A stretch of DNA of 33,258 nt. It comes from Thermoflexibacter ruber (lineage in GTDB: Bacteria > Bacteroidota > Bacteroidia > Cytophagales > Thermoflexibacteraceae). The translations under genes were made by a program, and so were the position numbers. The first letter of the stretch is position 1; each line of letters starts with the position of its first letter. The DNA is taken from NCBI RefSeq assembly GCF_900113045.1, contig NZ_FONY01000046.1, positions 1 to 33,258 on the forward strand, written 5' to 3'. Under the pieces are notes generated by a model. The model saw nothing but the letters and a program-made list of their open reading frames with translations. It was not told where the DNA came from and did no database searches. This document shows, one piece after another, positions 7,652-16,513 of this stretch.

Positions 7652-8665
7652 ATGCCTATTTTACCACCAAAAGAATTAAAACCGCCTTTTTACTATCTGG
7701 GAAATGCACATTTGCAAACTATTGTCCCAAGTCTTTTTAGAAAAGTCAATGGAGTAGTGTACGAAAGAGAGCGAATCAATACACCAGATGGAGATTTCTT
7801 AGACTTGGACTGGGCATGGGCAGAGCAACAAGAAAAAGTCAATGGCTCTCTATCCTCCAACAAGGTCAAGCCAAGTAAAAAACTCCTCATCGTTTCGCAT
7901 GGCTTAGAAGGCAGTGCAGACAGGCACTATGTCAAAGGACTTATCAAAGTAATGAATAAAGAAGGCTGGGACGGCTTGGGTTGGAACTGTCGCAGTTGCA
8001 GTGGCGAGCTGAACAGACTGCCCAGATTTTACCATCACGGCGATACACCTGATTTGGATTTGGTAGTACAGCATGCTTTAAAAAGATTTGGTTATCAGAC
8101 TATTGCTTTGGCAGGTTTTAGCATGGGGGGAAGCATGACGCTGAAATACTTTGGAGAAAGAGGAGAAAATATCTTACCTCAAATCAAAAAAGGAGTAGCT
8201 TTTTCCGTTCCTTGCGATTTAGCCGCTTGCAGTGATGAACTTTCCAAGTCAAGTAAGATGTTCTATACCAAGCGTTTTCTCAAGAAACTTAACAAAAAAA
8301 TTATAGAAAAGGCAAAACTGATGCCTGAGAAAATTTCTGCTGAACCTATCAAAAATATTCGTGTTTTCAGAGATTTTGATAATGCCTACTCCTCTCAACT
8401 GCATGGATTTAAAGATGCAGACGACTACTACTCCCAAGCAAGTTCAATTAATTATTTGCATGGGATTCGCAAACCTGTACTACTGATAAATACTTTGAAC
8501 GACCCCTTTCTTACACCATCGTGCTTCCCAAAAGAAATAGCTGAAAATCACCCATTTTTACACTTAGAAATGCCTTTACAAGGAGGGCATGTAGGTTTTC
8601 AGTGTTCAGGGCAAAGAGAAACTTACGCAGAGTTGCGAGCCAGAGAATGGCTAAGCAATTTATAA
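7652..8665 (+). CDS. YheT-type alpha/beta-fold hydrolase
   Basis: 337 residues from the ATG at 7652; a TTG five codons earlier is a less likely start. The family consists of predicted esterases of the alpha/beta hydrolase fold, substrate unknown. The start PPFYYLGNAHLQTIVPSLFR is the family hallmark. The oxyanion segment VSHGLEGS is at about 81-88 and the nucleophile elbow GFSMGG has Ser157. Asp284 (in LNDPF) and His313 (in GGHVGF) complete the triad. There is no signal peptide, so it should be cytoplasmic. It reads away from ssrA. The next gene starts 65 bases downstream on the same strand. Confidence 0.9.
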   Translation: MPILPPKELKPPFYYLGNAHLQTIVPSLFRKVNGVVYERERINTPDGDFLDLDWAWAEQQEKVNGSLSSNKVKPSKKLLIVSHGLEGSADRHYVKGLIKVMNKEGWDGLGWNCRSCSGELNRLPRFYHHGDTPDLDLVVQHALKRFGYQTIALAGFSMGGSMTLKYFGERGENILPQIKKGVAFSVPCDLAACSDELSKSSKMFYTKRFLKKLNKKIIEKAKLMPEKISAEPIKNIRVFRDFDNAYSSQLHGFKDADDYYSQASSINYLHGIRKPVLLINTLNDPFLTPSCFPKEIAENHPFLHLEMPLQGGHVGFQCSGQRETYAELRAREWLSNL

Positions 8666-8730
8666 ATATTTCCAACACTTTCAACGTAAACAGAGTTTAT
8701 ATCGTATCTTTTCTAAAAACACAGTCGCCC

Positions 8731-10911
8731 ATGAAAAAAATACTTACTTTCTTCCACTTATTTTGTCTGATTACTCCTGTTTTTGCCCAGAATTTTTCTT
8801 TTAGCCTCGAGCAGAATGTAAAAATAAATGTCAATGGAGTAGATTTGGCTTTCCCTTGGACAGGGGGCTTTAACTCCGCACAGGTTTCTACTATTGACTT
8901 GAACGGCGATAATCAGCAAGATGTAATGATTTTTGACCGCACAAACTACAAAGTAAGTACTTTTTTGAACCGGAACGGAAAATTAGTCTATGCTCCTGAT
9001 TATGAGGTGGCTTTTCCTGCTATGGAAAATTGGTGTTTGCTCATCGACTATGACAATGACGGAAGAAAAGATATTTTTACGGCTACCCGAGCAGGGATTC
9101 GGGTGTATAGAAATGTTACTGAACGAGGACAAAGCCTTACCTTTAGGCTTTTCAAAGATGCTCTTTCCGTCAAAAGCACTACGGGAAATATGCTTAGGTT
9201 ACTACCTGATTTGACCGATATTCCTGCGATTGCTGACATAGATAATGATGGGGACGTAGATGTGCTAAACTTTATTCCTTTAACAGGACAGTCCATAGAA
9301 TGGAGTAAAAACTTCAGCATGGAGAGATACAACCGCCCTGATAGCTTGGAATTTGAGAAAGTAACCTTGCAATGGGGTAATCTTTACGAATGTAGTAATT
9401 GCAATGAGTATTTTTTTGGCACGGTGAATTGTAGAGTGGAGCAGGTAGAACACTCAGGGCATGCCATGACAGTTTTAGACCTGAACGGCGATAATGTCAA
9501 AGATTTTTTACTTTCAGATGTAAACTGCACAGGTGTAGTGGCTTTTACTAACAAAGGCACGCCAACTAATCCTGTTTTTGATAGCTTCATGCCTAATTTC
9601 CCCCCTGATTTTCCTGTGAATATGGTTTCTTTCCCTGCTACTTTTTACGAAGATGTGGACGGCGATGGAGTAAAAGATTTGTTAGTAAGCCCTAACCAAT
9701 TCTTTAACGAAGGCAATCGCATAGATTTCACTAATTCTATTTGGTTTTACAAGAACATAGGTACAAACAATCGTCCTAATTTTATATTCCAAAAAAACAA
9801 CTTTTTCCAAGACCAAACCATTGACTTAGGGGAATTTGCCAGACCTGTTTTTGCAGATTACGATGCTGACGGCGATTTGGACTTATTTGTCAGCAATGGC
9901 GGTCAAGCGATTAACGGCGAGCCTTTTAGGGCAAAGATTTTTCTTTTTGAAAATGTAGGCTCTCAGGAAAATCCTTCTTTTCGCTTGGTGAATAACGATT
10001 ATGCTAACTTTTCTCAACTTGACTTGCGTTTTTTGAAAATTACCTTTGCAGACCTCAACGCCGACGGTTCTTTGGATTTGGCTTTTACGGCAGTGAACAA
10101 TACAAATAGTCAAACCTCACTTCGTTATGTACTAAATACCGCTCCTAATAATCAAAGATTTAACTTCAATATCAATCATATACTTACTCTCAATTTGCCC
10201 AATCTTATTCCTTTTGACGAGCCTCTATTCTTGGATATTGATGGGGATAAAGACCCAGATTTGTTGCTGGGACGTTTTCAAGGCGGTTTGTTTTTATTTG
10301 AGAATACAGGCAATTTGACTTTTTCGCTTCGTAACCAAAGCGTGGGAGGCATCGCTGATGATTTTAATAAGAGGGCATTGAGCATTGCAGTTGCAGATTT
10401 TAATAAAAACAATAAAGCAGATTTGGTAACAGGCGACCGCTCAGGAAAGCTAAACATTTATACGGACTTCACTGAAAGGCTTAGTGGAACATGGACTGCC
10501 AGCCCTGACCTTGTATTCAATGAGTTACAAAATAGAAATGTGGCTTACAATTTTGGTAGAGAAGTTTTCCCTGCGGCTTACGGTGATGACATTGTGGTAG
10601 GACTGACAGGTGGCGGCTTACAGTTTTTAAAAAATAAAGGTGTAGTAAATGCAGTAGAGAAAAGTGAACTTTTTTCCTTTCAGTTCAATATTTTCCCCAA
10701 TCCAAGCTATGATAACATCGCTATTCTATGCGATAAAGTTGGGAAAATAGCCATTTTTAATTTGCTTGGGATTCAAGTAATAGACGAACAGAAAATCACG
10801 CCTCAAAGTCCTTTGGAGATAAACCTCAAAAACTTTCCGCAAGGGGGCTATATCATTACTTTTATTGGGGAAGGTGGAGAAAAAGCAATGAGAAAGTTAG
10901 TAAGACAGTAG
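8731..10911 (+). CDS. Secreted FG-GAP/VCBS repeat protein with type IX sorting tail
   Basis: 726 residues from the ATG at 8731. The frame is open further upstream into the hydrolase gene, but this start gives a clean signal peptide, MKKILTFFHLFCLITPVFAQ. The body carries nine loops of the DxDxDGxxD kind, such as DYDNDGRKD, DIDNDGDVD, DVDGDGVKD and DYDADGDLD, which are expected to bind calcium in a beta-propeller of FG-GAP repeats. A Cys-rich patch (YECSNCNEYF) lies near residue 225. The last 80 residues (FNIFPNPSYDNIAI to GGYIITF...RKLVRQ) form a type A C-terminal domain for the type IX secretion system. It is probably outside the cell or anchored on the surface; ligand unknown. Confidence 0.88.
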   Translation: MKKILTFFHLFCLITPVFAQNFSFSLEQNVKINVNGVDLAFPWTGGFNSAQVSTIDLNGDNQQDVMIFDRTNYKVSTFLNRNGKLVYAPDYEVAFPAMENWCLLIDYDNDGRKDIFTATRAGIRVYRNVTERGQSLTFRLFKDALSVKSTTGNMLRLLPDLTDIPAIADIDNDGDVDVLNFIPLTGQSIEWSKNFSMERYNRPDSLEFEKVTLQWGNLYECSNCNEYFFGTVNCRVEQVEHSGHAMTVLDLNGDNVKDFLLSDVNCTGVVAFTNKGTPTNPVFDSFMPNFPPDFPVNMVSFPATFYEDVDGDGVKDLLVSPNQFFNEGNRIDFTNSIWFYKNIGTNNRPNFIFQKNNFFQDQTIDLGEFARPVFADYDADGDLDLFVSNGGQAINGEPFRAKIFLFENVGSQENPSFRLVNNDYANFSQLDLRFLKITFADLNADGSLDLAFTAVNNTNSQTSLRYVLNTAPNNQRFNFNINHILTLNLPNLIPFDEPLFLDIDGDKDPDLLLGRFQGGLFLFENTGNLTFSLRNQSVGGIADDFNKRALSIAVADFNKNNKADLVTGDRSGKLNIYTDFTERLSGTWTASPDLVFNELQNRNVAYNFGREVFPAAYGDDIVVGLTGGGLQFLKNKGVVNAVEKSELFSFQFNIFPNPSYDNIAILCDKVGKIAIFNLLGIQVIDEQKITPQSPLEINLKNFPQGGYIITFIGEGGEKAMRKLVRQ

Positions 10912-10938
10912 AGTAATCAGGAGAAGCAGAACTGTTAT

Positions 10939-10969
10939 TTGTATTTTTATTTAATAAGCCCTACATTTG
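10939..10969 (+). promoter_or_regulatory. Promoter of the haloperoxidase-like gene
   Basis: TTG (10939-10941), a 20-base gap and TACATTTG (10962-10969) match the Bacteroidota promoter pattern. The ATG follows 20 bases after the -7 box, so the leader is very short. Confidence 0.7.
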
Positions 10970-10989
10970 TTTTATTAATTTAAAATATT

Positions 10990-12366
10990 ATGAGAAAGTT
11001 ATTCTATGCCTTGTTTTTTTCTATTCTTTTGCTAACATCATGTCAAAAGAATCAAACCTCCCAACAAACAAAAGAAACCCCTTCTCAGACTGTAAGTTTA
11101 AAAATAAATGATGCGGATATTCTCCACCAAAGCGTAAAAGCCTTGAGTGCTGTCATCATCGAGGATATATTTGTCCCTCCTGTATCGAGCCGTATTTATG
11201 CCTATGCAACCTTAGCTGCTTATGAAGCCCTGCGTAATGAATACCCTGATTATCAGTCTATAACTGCACAGTTGAATGGTTTTGAGCCTATGCCTGCCCC
11301 AGAACCGAGCAAGCAATATGCTTTTGTCATAGCAAGTATTAGGGCTTTTTTTACAGTAGGCAAAGGTTTGATTCACTCTCCTCAGGAATTGGAAAAATAT
11401 GAAAATCAACTTTACAATCAGTTAAAACCTCAAATCGCTTCAGAAGAAGTTTTCAAAAATTCTATAGAATTTGGCAATGCCGTAGCAGAGGTATTTAAAA
11501 AACGAATCACCAAAGATAATTACAAAGAAACCAGAGGTATGGAGCGATACACACCTTTGAAAGGAGAACAATACTGGCAACCTACCGCTCCTGCTTACAT
11601 GGACGCTGTAGAGCCTTTCTGGAATAAAATTCTACCTTTTTCCTTAGAAAAAACTGACCAATTTAAGCCAGAACAGCCTTATCCGTTTAGCTTAGACAAG
11701 AAAAGCCCGTTTTACAAAGAAACCATAGAAGTTTACGAGGTAGGTAAAAATTTGACGCAGGAGCAGAAAATCATTGCTACCTTTTGGGATAATAACCCTT
11801 TTGAAATGAAATATGAAGGGCATTTAGAATATGCAGTAAAAAAAATCTCCCCCGGCGGGCATTGGATTCAGATTACTTCCCTTGTCGCACAAGCCACTCA
11901 AGCAAACCTTATGCAAACCGCAGAGAGTTATGCTTTGGTAGCAGTAGCCTTAGCCGACGGGTTTATTAGCTGTTGGGACGAGAAATACAGAAGCAATTAT
12001 GTTAGACCTCAAACAGTCATAGAAAAGCATATTGACGATAAGTGGACACCTTATATTCAAACTCCCCCCTTCCCCGAATACACAAGTGGGCATAGCGTAA
12101 TCTCTCACTCAGCAGCTACCGTACTGACCAAACTTTATGGAGAAAACTTTGCTTTTACAGATTCTACCCAGACCGAATATGGACTTCCTCCTCGCTCCTT
12201 CAAATCTTTTTTAGAAGCTTCTGGGGAAGCCTCTATGAGTCGTCTTTACGGCGGGATTCACTTCCGCAAAGCCTTAGAAAAAGGAGGTGAGCAGGGTATC
12301 AAAGTGGGTACTTGGGTCATGGAAAAAGTAAAAACCAAGAAAACAGCTTTAGCAAAAAAAGACTAA
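10990..12366 (+). CDS. Vanadium haloperoxidase/PAP2-type phosphatase lipoprotein
   Basis: 458 residues. The start MRKLFYALFFSILLLTSC is a lipoprotein signal with the modified Cys at 18, so it is membrane-anchored. The PAP2 core is at the C-terminus: PEYTSGHS with Ser366-Gly367-His368, then SRLYGGIHF with Arg418 and His424, the residues that hold phosphate or vanadate in this superfamily. The helical N-terminal half resembles Bacteroidota vanadium-dependent haloperoxidase relatives of phosphatase or unknown activity. Halogenation versus dephosphorylation cannot be decided from sequence. It has its own promoter and ends three bases before the converging adenine deaminase gene. Confidence 0.88.
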   Translation: MRKLFYALFFSILLLTSCQKNQTSQQTKETPSQTVSLKINDADILHQSVKALSAVIIEDIFVPPVSSRIYAYATLAAYEALRNEYPDYQSITAQLNGFEPMPAPEPSKQYAFVIASIRAFFTVGKGLIHSPQELEKYENQLYNQLKPQIASEEVFKNSIEFGNAVAEVFKKRITKDNYKETRGMERYTPLKGEQYWQPTAPAYMDAVEPFWNKILPFSLEKTDQFKPEQPYPFSLDKKSPFYKETIEVYEVGKNLTQEQKIIATFWDNNPFEMKYEGHLEYAVKKISPGGHWIQITSLVAQATQANLMQTAESYALVAVALADGFISCWDEKYRSNYVRPQTVIEKHIDDKWTPYIQTPPFPEYTSGHSVISHSAATVLTKLYGENFAFTDSTQTEYGLPPRSFKSFLEASGEASMSRLYGGIHFRKALEKGGEQGIKVGTWVMEKVKTKKTALAKKD

Positions 12367-12369
12367 AAC

Positions 12370-14034
12370 TCATTCTACGAACAAATCTACAAACTTAAAC
12401 TCTTTACCACTAAACAAACCTTTATCGCTGAGTTTGAGGTCAGGAATGACCAGCAAAGCCATGAAAGAAAGCGTCATAAAGGGAGATTTTAGCTTGCTTC
12501 CTAATGCTTTGGCTTTTTTATCTATATCTGCATACAGTTTGGCAACTTTGTAGCCGTCTTCGGTAGTCATCAATCCAGCTACAGGCAGGGGCAGTACATA
12601 GTTTTTCTTCTTAGTTCTATCTACTACGGCTATTCCTCCTTTTGCTTCTATAAGCAGATTGACGGCTATGCTCATGGCAAAATCATCTACCCCAACAACG
12701 ATGATATTGTGCGAATCATGCCCTACCGAAGAGGCAATCGCACCTCTTTGTAAACCAAAGTTTTTGATAAAAGCTACCGCAGGCGGAACGTTTTGATAGC
12801 GATTGACTACTGCTATTTTTAAAATATCGCGTTCTGTATCGCTCATAGCACCCACTATCTCCGTACCATTATTCACAAAATTAAGTACCCCTAACTTCGC
12901 ATCGCAGATAAGTTCGTTACTTACCAACTGCCCATCTAAGGCTTCTATTACTCTGATTTTCCTAAAATCACTAGAAGGGACTTCAAAATCTTTATGGTTC
13001 TTAGGTGAGGTATCAAAGTTGTTGATAGCTTGCTCAGGGACAGATTTGATAAAAGATTTTCCTTTCTCCGCCACTAACTGCCCGTTGATATAGGTGCGTA
13101 AAACATTAAACTCCTCTAAGTTATCTACTAAAATAAAATCCGCAGGGTCGCCAATTCCTAACTGCCCTACCTCCAGACCATAATGCTCGACAGGATTAAG
13201 ACAAGCCGCTTGTAAGACCTTAAAAACATCAATACCTCTGGCAACGGCTCGCCTGACCAATTCGTTGATGTGTCCCTCTACTAAGTTGTCGGGGTGCTTG
13301 TCATCGGAGCAGAACATCATATTTTCATAATGCTCAGGAAGCAAATCTATCAAAGCCTCAAAGTTTTTTGCTGCACTACCTTCGCGAATGATAATTTTCA
13401 TGCCATATTGGAGCTTTTCTAAGGCTTCTTCTCGTGTAAAACATTCATGGTCAGTACTAATACCTTCGCTGATATACTGTTTTGCCTGCTCGCCTCTGAG
13501 GGCTGGCGCATGTCCATCTATTTTTTTCCCATATTTTTTAGCAATCGCCAATTTTTCCATGACTTCCTTGTCTTTGAAAAGTACACCAGGGTAATTCATC
13601 ATCTCGGCAAGGTATTTGAGGTTTTCACTTTCAAAGAGTTGGGCAACTTCGGCAGGGCTAATGCCTGCTCCTGCGGTTTCAAAGTGCGTAGCAGGAACGC
13701 AAGAAGGGGCACCAAAATAAAACTTAAAAGGTACTTTTTTGCCGTTCTCTATCATGAACTTAACTCCATTTACCCCACAGACATTGGCAATTTCGTGCGG
13801 GTCAGATACCGTAGCGACTGTCCCATGCACTACTGCCAAGCGAGCAAATTCAGAAGGAATGAGCATAGAACTCTCAATATGTACGTGAGCATCTATAAAA
13901 CCGGGCAAAGCAAAACGATTGAAAAAAGTTTCTACATATTTGATATTGACAATTTGCCCATTCTCGATATAAATATGAGCGGGTTTGATGCTTCTTTGGC
14001 GGATATTTACTAAGTTTGCTTTGATAAATGTCAT
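12370..14034 (-). CDS. ade: Adenine deaminase
   Basis: 554 residues of the amidohydrolase superfamily. It converts adenine to hypoxanthine and ammonia in purine salvage. Metal-binding HVH is at 50-52 in [12 protein letters not shown], followed by [29 protein letters not shown] and CSDDKHPD, all adenine deaminase hallmarks. The C-terminal part has [12 protein letters not shown] and the family beta domain. Length is normal. It is convergent with the haloperoxidase-like gene with almost no spacer and is divergent from the small lipoprotein cluster. I see no clear TAnnTTTG box upstream. Confidence 0.95.
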   Translation of the reverse strand: MTFIKANLVNIRQRSIKPAHIYIENGQIVNIKYVETFFNRFALPGFIDAHVHIESSMLIPSEFARLAVVHGTVATVSDPHEIANVCGVNGVKFMIENGKKVPFKFYFGAPSCVPATHFETAGAGISPAEVAQLFESENLKYLAEMMNYPGVLFKDKEVMEKLAIAKKYGKKIDGHAPALRGEQAKQYISEGISTDHECFTREEALEKLQYGMKIIIREGSAAKNFEALIDLLPEHYENMMFCSDDKHPDNLVEGHINELVRRAVARGIDVFKVLQAACLNPVEHYGLEVGQLGIGDPADFILVDNLEEFNVLRTYINGQLVAEKGKSFIKSVPEQAINNFDTSPKNHKDFEVPSSDFRKIRVIEALDGQLVSNELICDAKLGVLNFVNNGTEIVGAMSDTERDILKIAVVNRYQNVPPAVAFIKNFGLQRGAIASSVGHDSHNIIVVGVDDFAMSIAVNLLIEAKGGIAVVDRTKKKNYVLPLPVAGLMTTEDGYKVAKLYADIDKKAKALGSKLKSPFMTLSFMALLVIPDLKLSDKGLFSGKEFKFVDLFVE

Positions 14035-14077
14035 GGGTAAGGATTTTTTTTAAAGTAAAATTAAAATATAGATTGAT

Positions 14078-14260
14078 ATGATAAAATATTTGATAAAAAA
14101 ATACTTGGTGCGTAGTGTGATATTTTTCTCTTTGTTTTGTTTTTTTGCGTGTGCTTACTCACCCAATACAGCTTGGACGCCACGCCGCTCTAAGGTTTGG
14201 AGAAAAAGAGGTCCTTTGCCACCAGAAAAGAAAGTAAGAAGATTAACCATGTGGAAATGA
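14078..14260 (+). CDS. Small lipoprotein with TAWTP motif, 60 residues
   Basis: A basic start, a hydrophobic run (SVIFFSLFCFFAC) and a Cys at residue 25 suggest a lipoprotein signal. The mature part, AYSPNTAWTPRRSKVW..., is short and very basic with a Pro-rich end. The TAWTP(R/K)(R/K) motif recurs in the next gene. The stop overlaps the next start by the ATGA arrangement, implying coupled translation. Function unknown. It is too short for homology to be judged by eye, but repetition of the design supports its being real. Confidence 0.6.
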   Translation: MIKYLIKKYLVRSVIFFSLFCFFACAYSPNTAWTPRRSKVWRKRGPLPPEKKVRRLTMWK

Positions 14261-14400
14261 GAAAGTTATTGGCTAAAATATTAATCCTAATTGTGCTTGC
14301 ATCTACTTCGGGGTGCTATCTTGCACCGCGTACCGCTTGGACTCCTAAAAAGTACAAAAAGAAAACCCTGAGCCACAAAGCACCTAAGACCAAGCACTAA
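14257..14400 (+). CDS. Small lipoprotein with TAWTP motif, 47 residues
   Basis: The ATG at 14257 overlaps the previous stop (ATGA). The product MRKLLAKILILIVLASTSGC has a textbook lipobox with Cys20, and a mature part with YLAPRTAWTPKKYKKK, a diverged copy of the neighbour's motif, ending in Lys/His-rich residues. A longer frame begins earlier at 14197, but that start would bury the lipoprotein signal. Function unknown; probably an envelope component made together with its neighbours. Confidence 0.65.
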   Translation: MRKLLAKILILIVLASTSGCYLAPRTAWTPKKYKKKTLSHKAPKTKH

Positions 14401-14414
14401 ATCATACAAATCCT

Positions 14415-14558
14415 ATGTATAAAAAAAATCTGAGAATATTCTTTTCTATTCTTCTGTTATTGCTTTTGCCTTTTTTTCTTGATGCTTGTGCTTCTGGGAG
14501 AGGGAAAGGAAAAATAAAACGTGGGAAACCTATCCCTTGCCCTGTCAAAGATTGCTAA
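14415..14558 (+). CDS. Third small lipoprotein, 47 residues, Cys-rich end
   Basis: The frame starts at the ATG at 14415, 14 bases after the previous stop. MYKKNLRIFFSILLLLLLPF is a strong hydrophobic signal and LDAC gives the lipid-attachment Cys25. The mature part ASGRGKGKIKRGKPIPCPVKDC is glycine/lysine-rich and ends with two further Cys. It ends 19 bases before the converging hutI. Small lipoproteins of this layout are common in Bacteroidota, but I know of no assigned function. Confidence 0.65.
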   Translation: MYKKNLRIFFSILLLLLLPFFLDACASGRGKGKIKRGKPIPCPVKDC

Positions 14559-14577
14559 TTTTGTAACTTCAAAATTA

Positions 14578-15831
14578 TTATTTTTTGCGCTGAGGGGCAC
14601 TATCAGGAAAAATACATTTTCCTGATTTCCAAACATATTGGGGCAGTAACCTCCCTTGTTGGTACAAAATTTCGCGATAATCTGCACAGGGATAGGCTTG
14701 CAAATCTGCCCTATAACCAACTGCTATTTTCCCAATATGATTGATATTCAAGGCTTTCGCCGCCCTAAAAGTCAGCCCTGCTAATACCTCTGCCGTACTT
14801 AACTTTTGGTAACAGGCTAATACCGAAGCCTGCAAAAGTAGCTTCCCCATAGGAGCAGACCCGGGGTTAAAATCTGAAGCAATAGCCAAACAAGCCCCTG
14901 CATCTAAGAGTTGGCGTGCTGGAGCAAAAGGTTCTCCAAGTCCCATAGACGCTCCTGCCAAAACTACAGCAACCGTATTGCTTTTTGCTAATAGTTCAAT
15001 CTGGCTATCTGTGCTTGCTTCCAAGTGGTCAGCAGATACTGCCCCAACTTTGACCGCCACTTCTGCCCCCATAGGCGTAAACTGGTCAGCATGAATAGTC
15101 AAATCGAAGCCCATTTGCTTCGCTTCCAGTAGAAACCACTCGCTTTCTTCTGCATTAAAAGCTGTTTTTTCTATAAAAATATCTACTCTTTGGCAAAGAT
15201 TCTCCTTCTTTATTTGGGGTAGAAAATCATGCAAAACTTCTTTTAGATAAGCCTTGTTATCTCCTTGAAAATCTTTGGGCTTGATGTGAGCCGCTAAGCA
15301 GGTAGAAATAATTTGTGCTTGGGTTTGGGCTTGCACTTTTTTAATAGCACGAAGCATTTTGAGTTCATTTTCTTTGTCTAAACCATAACCACTTTTTATC
15401 TCTATGGTAGTAATGCCTTCTTTAAGGAACTGCTCTACTCGTTGGCGGGTAAGTTGAACTAAATCATTTTCGCTCGCCTGTCGGGTTTGCTGTACCGTAC
15501 TCCAAATCCCCCCACCCGCTTGAGCAATCTCGAGGTAAGATTTGCCTGCATTTCTGGCAGCAAAATCATTGGCTCTACTTCCTGCAAAGCAAGTATGCGT
15601 ATGACAATCAATAAAACTCGGAAGTAGCACACAGGTATTCTCGATTTCTTCTATTTCTGCTTCAGGAAATTCCCTTCTTACTTGTTCAAAAGTTCCTACC
15701 GCTACGATTACTTCCTTGTCCACTACTACCGCTCCATTTTCTATCACCTGCAACTGCTCATCTTTTACCGCTCCTTTGTAGGGCAGATAGGTCAAAGGCA
15801 AAATTTGTTTGAAAGAACCTATAATTTTCAT
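14578..15831 (-). CDS. hutI: Imidazolonepropionase
   Basis: 417 residues of the amidohydrolase superfamily. It hydrolyses imidazolone propionate to N-formimino-glutamate in histidine breakdown. Motifs: FIDCHTHTCFAGSRANDFAAR (metal His77 and His79), GGGIWSTV, EIKSGYGLD, STCLAAHIKPKDF, IHADQF, SADHLEAS and ASDFNPGSAPM with the catalytic Asp. Length is normal. No other hut gene lies nearby, so the pathway must be scattered. Two tandem TACTTTTG boxes lie 17 bases upstream. Confidence 0.95.
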   Translation of the reverse strand: MKIIGSFKQILPLTYLPYKGAVKDEQLQVIENGAVVVDKEVIVAVGTFEQVRREFPEAEIEEIENTCVLLPSFIDCHTHTCFAGSRANDFAARNAGKSYLEIAQAGGGIWSTVQQTRQASENDLVQLTRQRVEQFLKEGITTIEIKSGYGLDKENELKMLRAIKKVQAQTQAQIISTCLAAHIKPKDFQGDNKAYLKEVLHDFLPQIKKENLCQRVDIFIEKTAFNAEESEWFLLEAKQMGFDLTIHADQFTPMGAEVAVKVGAVSADHLEASTDSQIELLAKSNTVAVVLAGASMGLGEPFAPARQLLDAGACLAIASDFNPGSAPMGKLLLQASVLACYQKLSTAEVLAGLTFRAAKALNINHIGKIAVGYRADLQAYPCADYREILYQQGRLLPQYVWKSGKCIFPDSAPQRKK

Positions 15832-15847
15832 AGAAATTCATTTTTTG

Positions 15848-15890
15848 CAAAAGTACAAAAGTAATATTTGCAAAATATTGTGTAAATTTG
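15848..15890. promoter_or_regulatory. Divergent promoter region between hutI and the Uma2 gene
   Basis: On the minus strand TACTTTTG occurs twice in tandem (15856-15863 and 15848-15855). On the plus strand TAAATTTG lies at 15883-15890, 23 bases before the Uma2 ATG. All three fit TAnnTTTG, but none has a TTG at the ideal spacing, so the call rests on the -7 boxes alone. Confidence 0.4.
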
Positions 15891-15913
15891 GAAGTAAAAT
15901 TTTTCACTTTATT

Positions 15914-16513
15914 ATGGTAGAGTTCAAACCTACATATCAAAAAATAAGCAGAGATACTTATTTGGTCATGGAAGAGCAAGCCATCTATAAAAGCGAATAC
16001 CACAACGGCGCAGTAGTAGCTATGGCAGGTGGTACAGTAGCACACAGTCTAATTGCAGGGGATACCAATACTGCTATAAAAATAGCTTTAAAAAATAAAA
16101 AGAAAACATGTAAGGTTTTTAACAGCGATATGAAGTTAGAAATCTCGGCACATAATCGCTTTGTGTATCCTGACGGCATGGTGGTTTGTGGAGAAATAGA
16201 GTTAGTGGCTAATAGGAAAGACATTATCAAAAACCCTATTCTCATCATAGAGGTACTTTCTGCTGAAACAAGAAGCTATGACTTAGGGGACAAATTTAGG
16301 TATTACCTGACCTTACCTTCTCTAAGGGAGTATGTCGTCATAGAGCAGGAACGTCCTTACGTGCAGGTGTTTTTTAAAAAAGAAGAGAGAAATTGGCAGA
16401 TGAAATACTATGATGACCTAAGCCAACAAGTTGATTTGGAATCCCTTGAAATTAGTATCTCTATGGAAGAGATTTATGAAAATGTAACTTTTGAACTCAA
16501 AGCCACAGAATGA
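15914..16513 (+). CDS. Uma2-family (DUF820) putative endonuclease
   Basis: 199 residues from the ATG at 15914 (MVEFKPTYQKISRDTYL). The frame extends upstream but that part overlaps the hutI promoter region. Family features are visible: SEYHNGAVVAMAGGT near the N-terminus, NSDMKLEI, YPDGMVVCGE (Asp87) and LIIEVLSAETRSYDLGDKF (Glu113), the restriction-endonuclease-like fold pattern. The biological role of Uma2 proteins is uncertain. The stop overlaps the tsaD start (ATGA), so the two are translated together. This is an unusual partner for an essential tRNA-modification gene. Confidence 0.85.
   Translation: MVEFKPTYQKISRDTYLVMEEQAIYKSEYHNGAVVAMAGGTVAHSLIAGDTNTAIKIALKNKKKTCKVFNSDMKLEISAHNRFVYPDGMVVCGEIELVANRKDIIKNPILIIEVLSAETRSYDLGDKFRYYLTLPSLREYVVIEQERPYVQVFFKKEERNWQMKYYDDLSQQVDLESLEISISMEEIYENVTFELKATE

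Noticed and set aside
13447-14013. 188-codon plus-strand frame inside adenine deaminase
   Set aside because: It is antisense to a complete, well-conserved enzyme and has no motif of its own.
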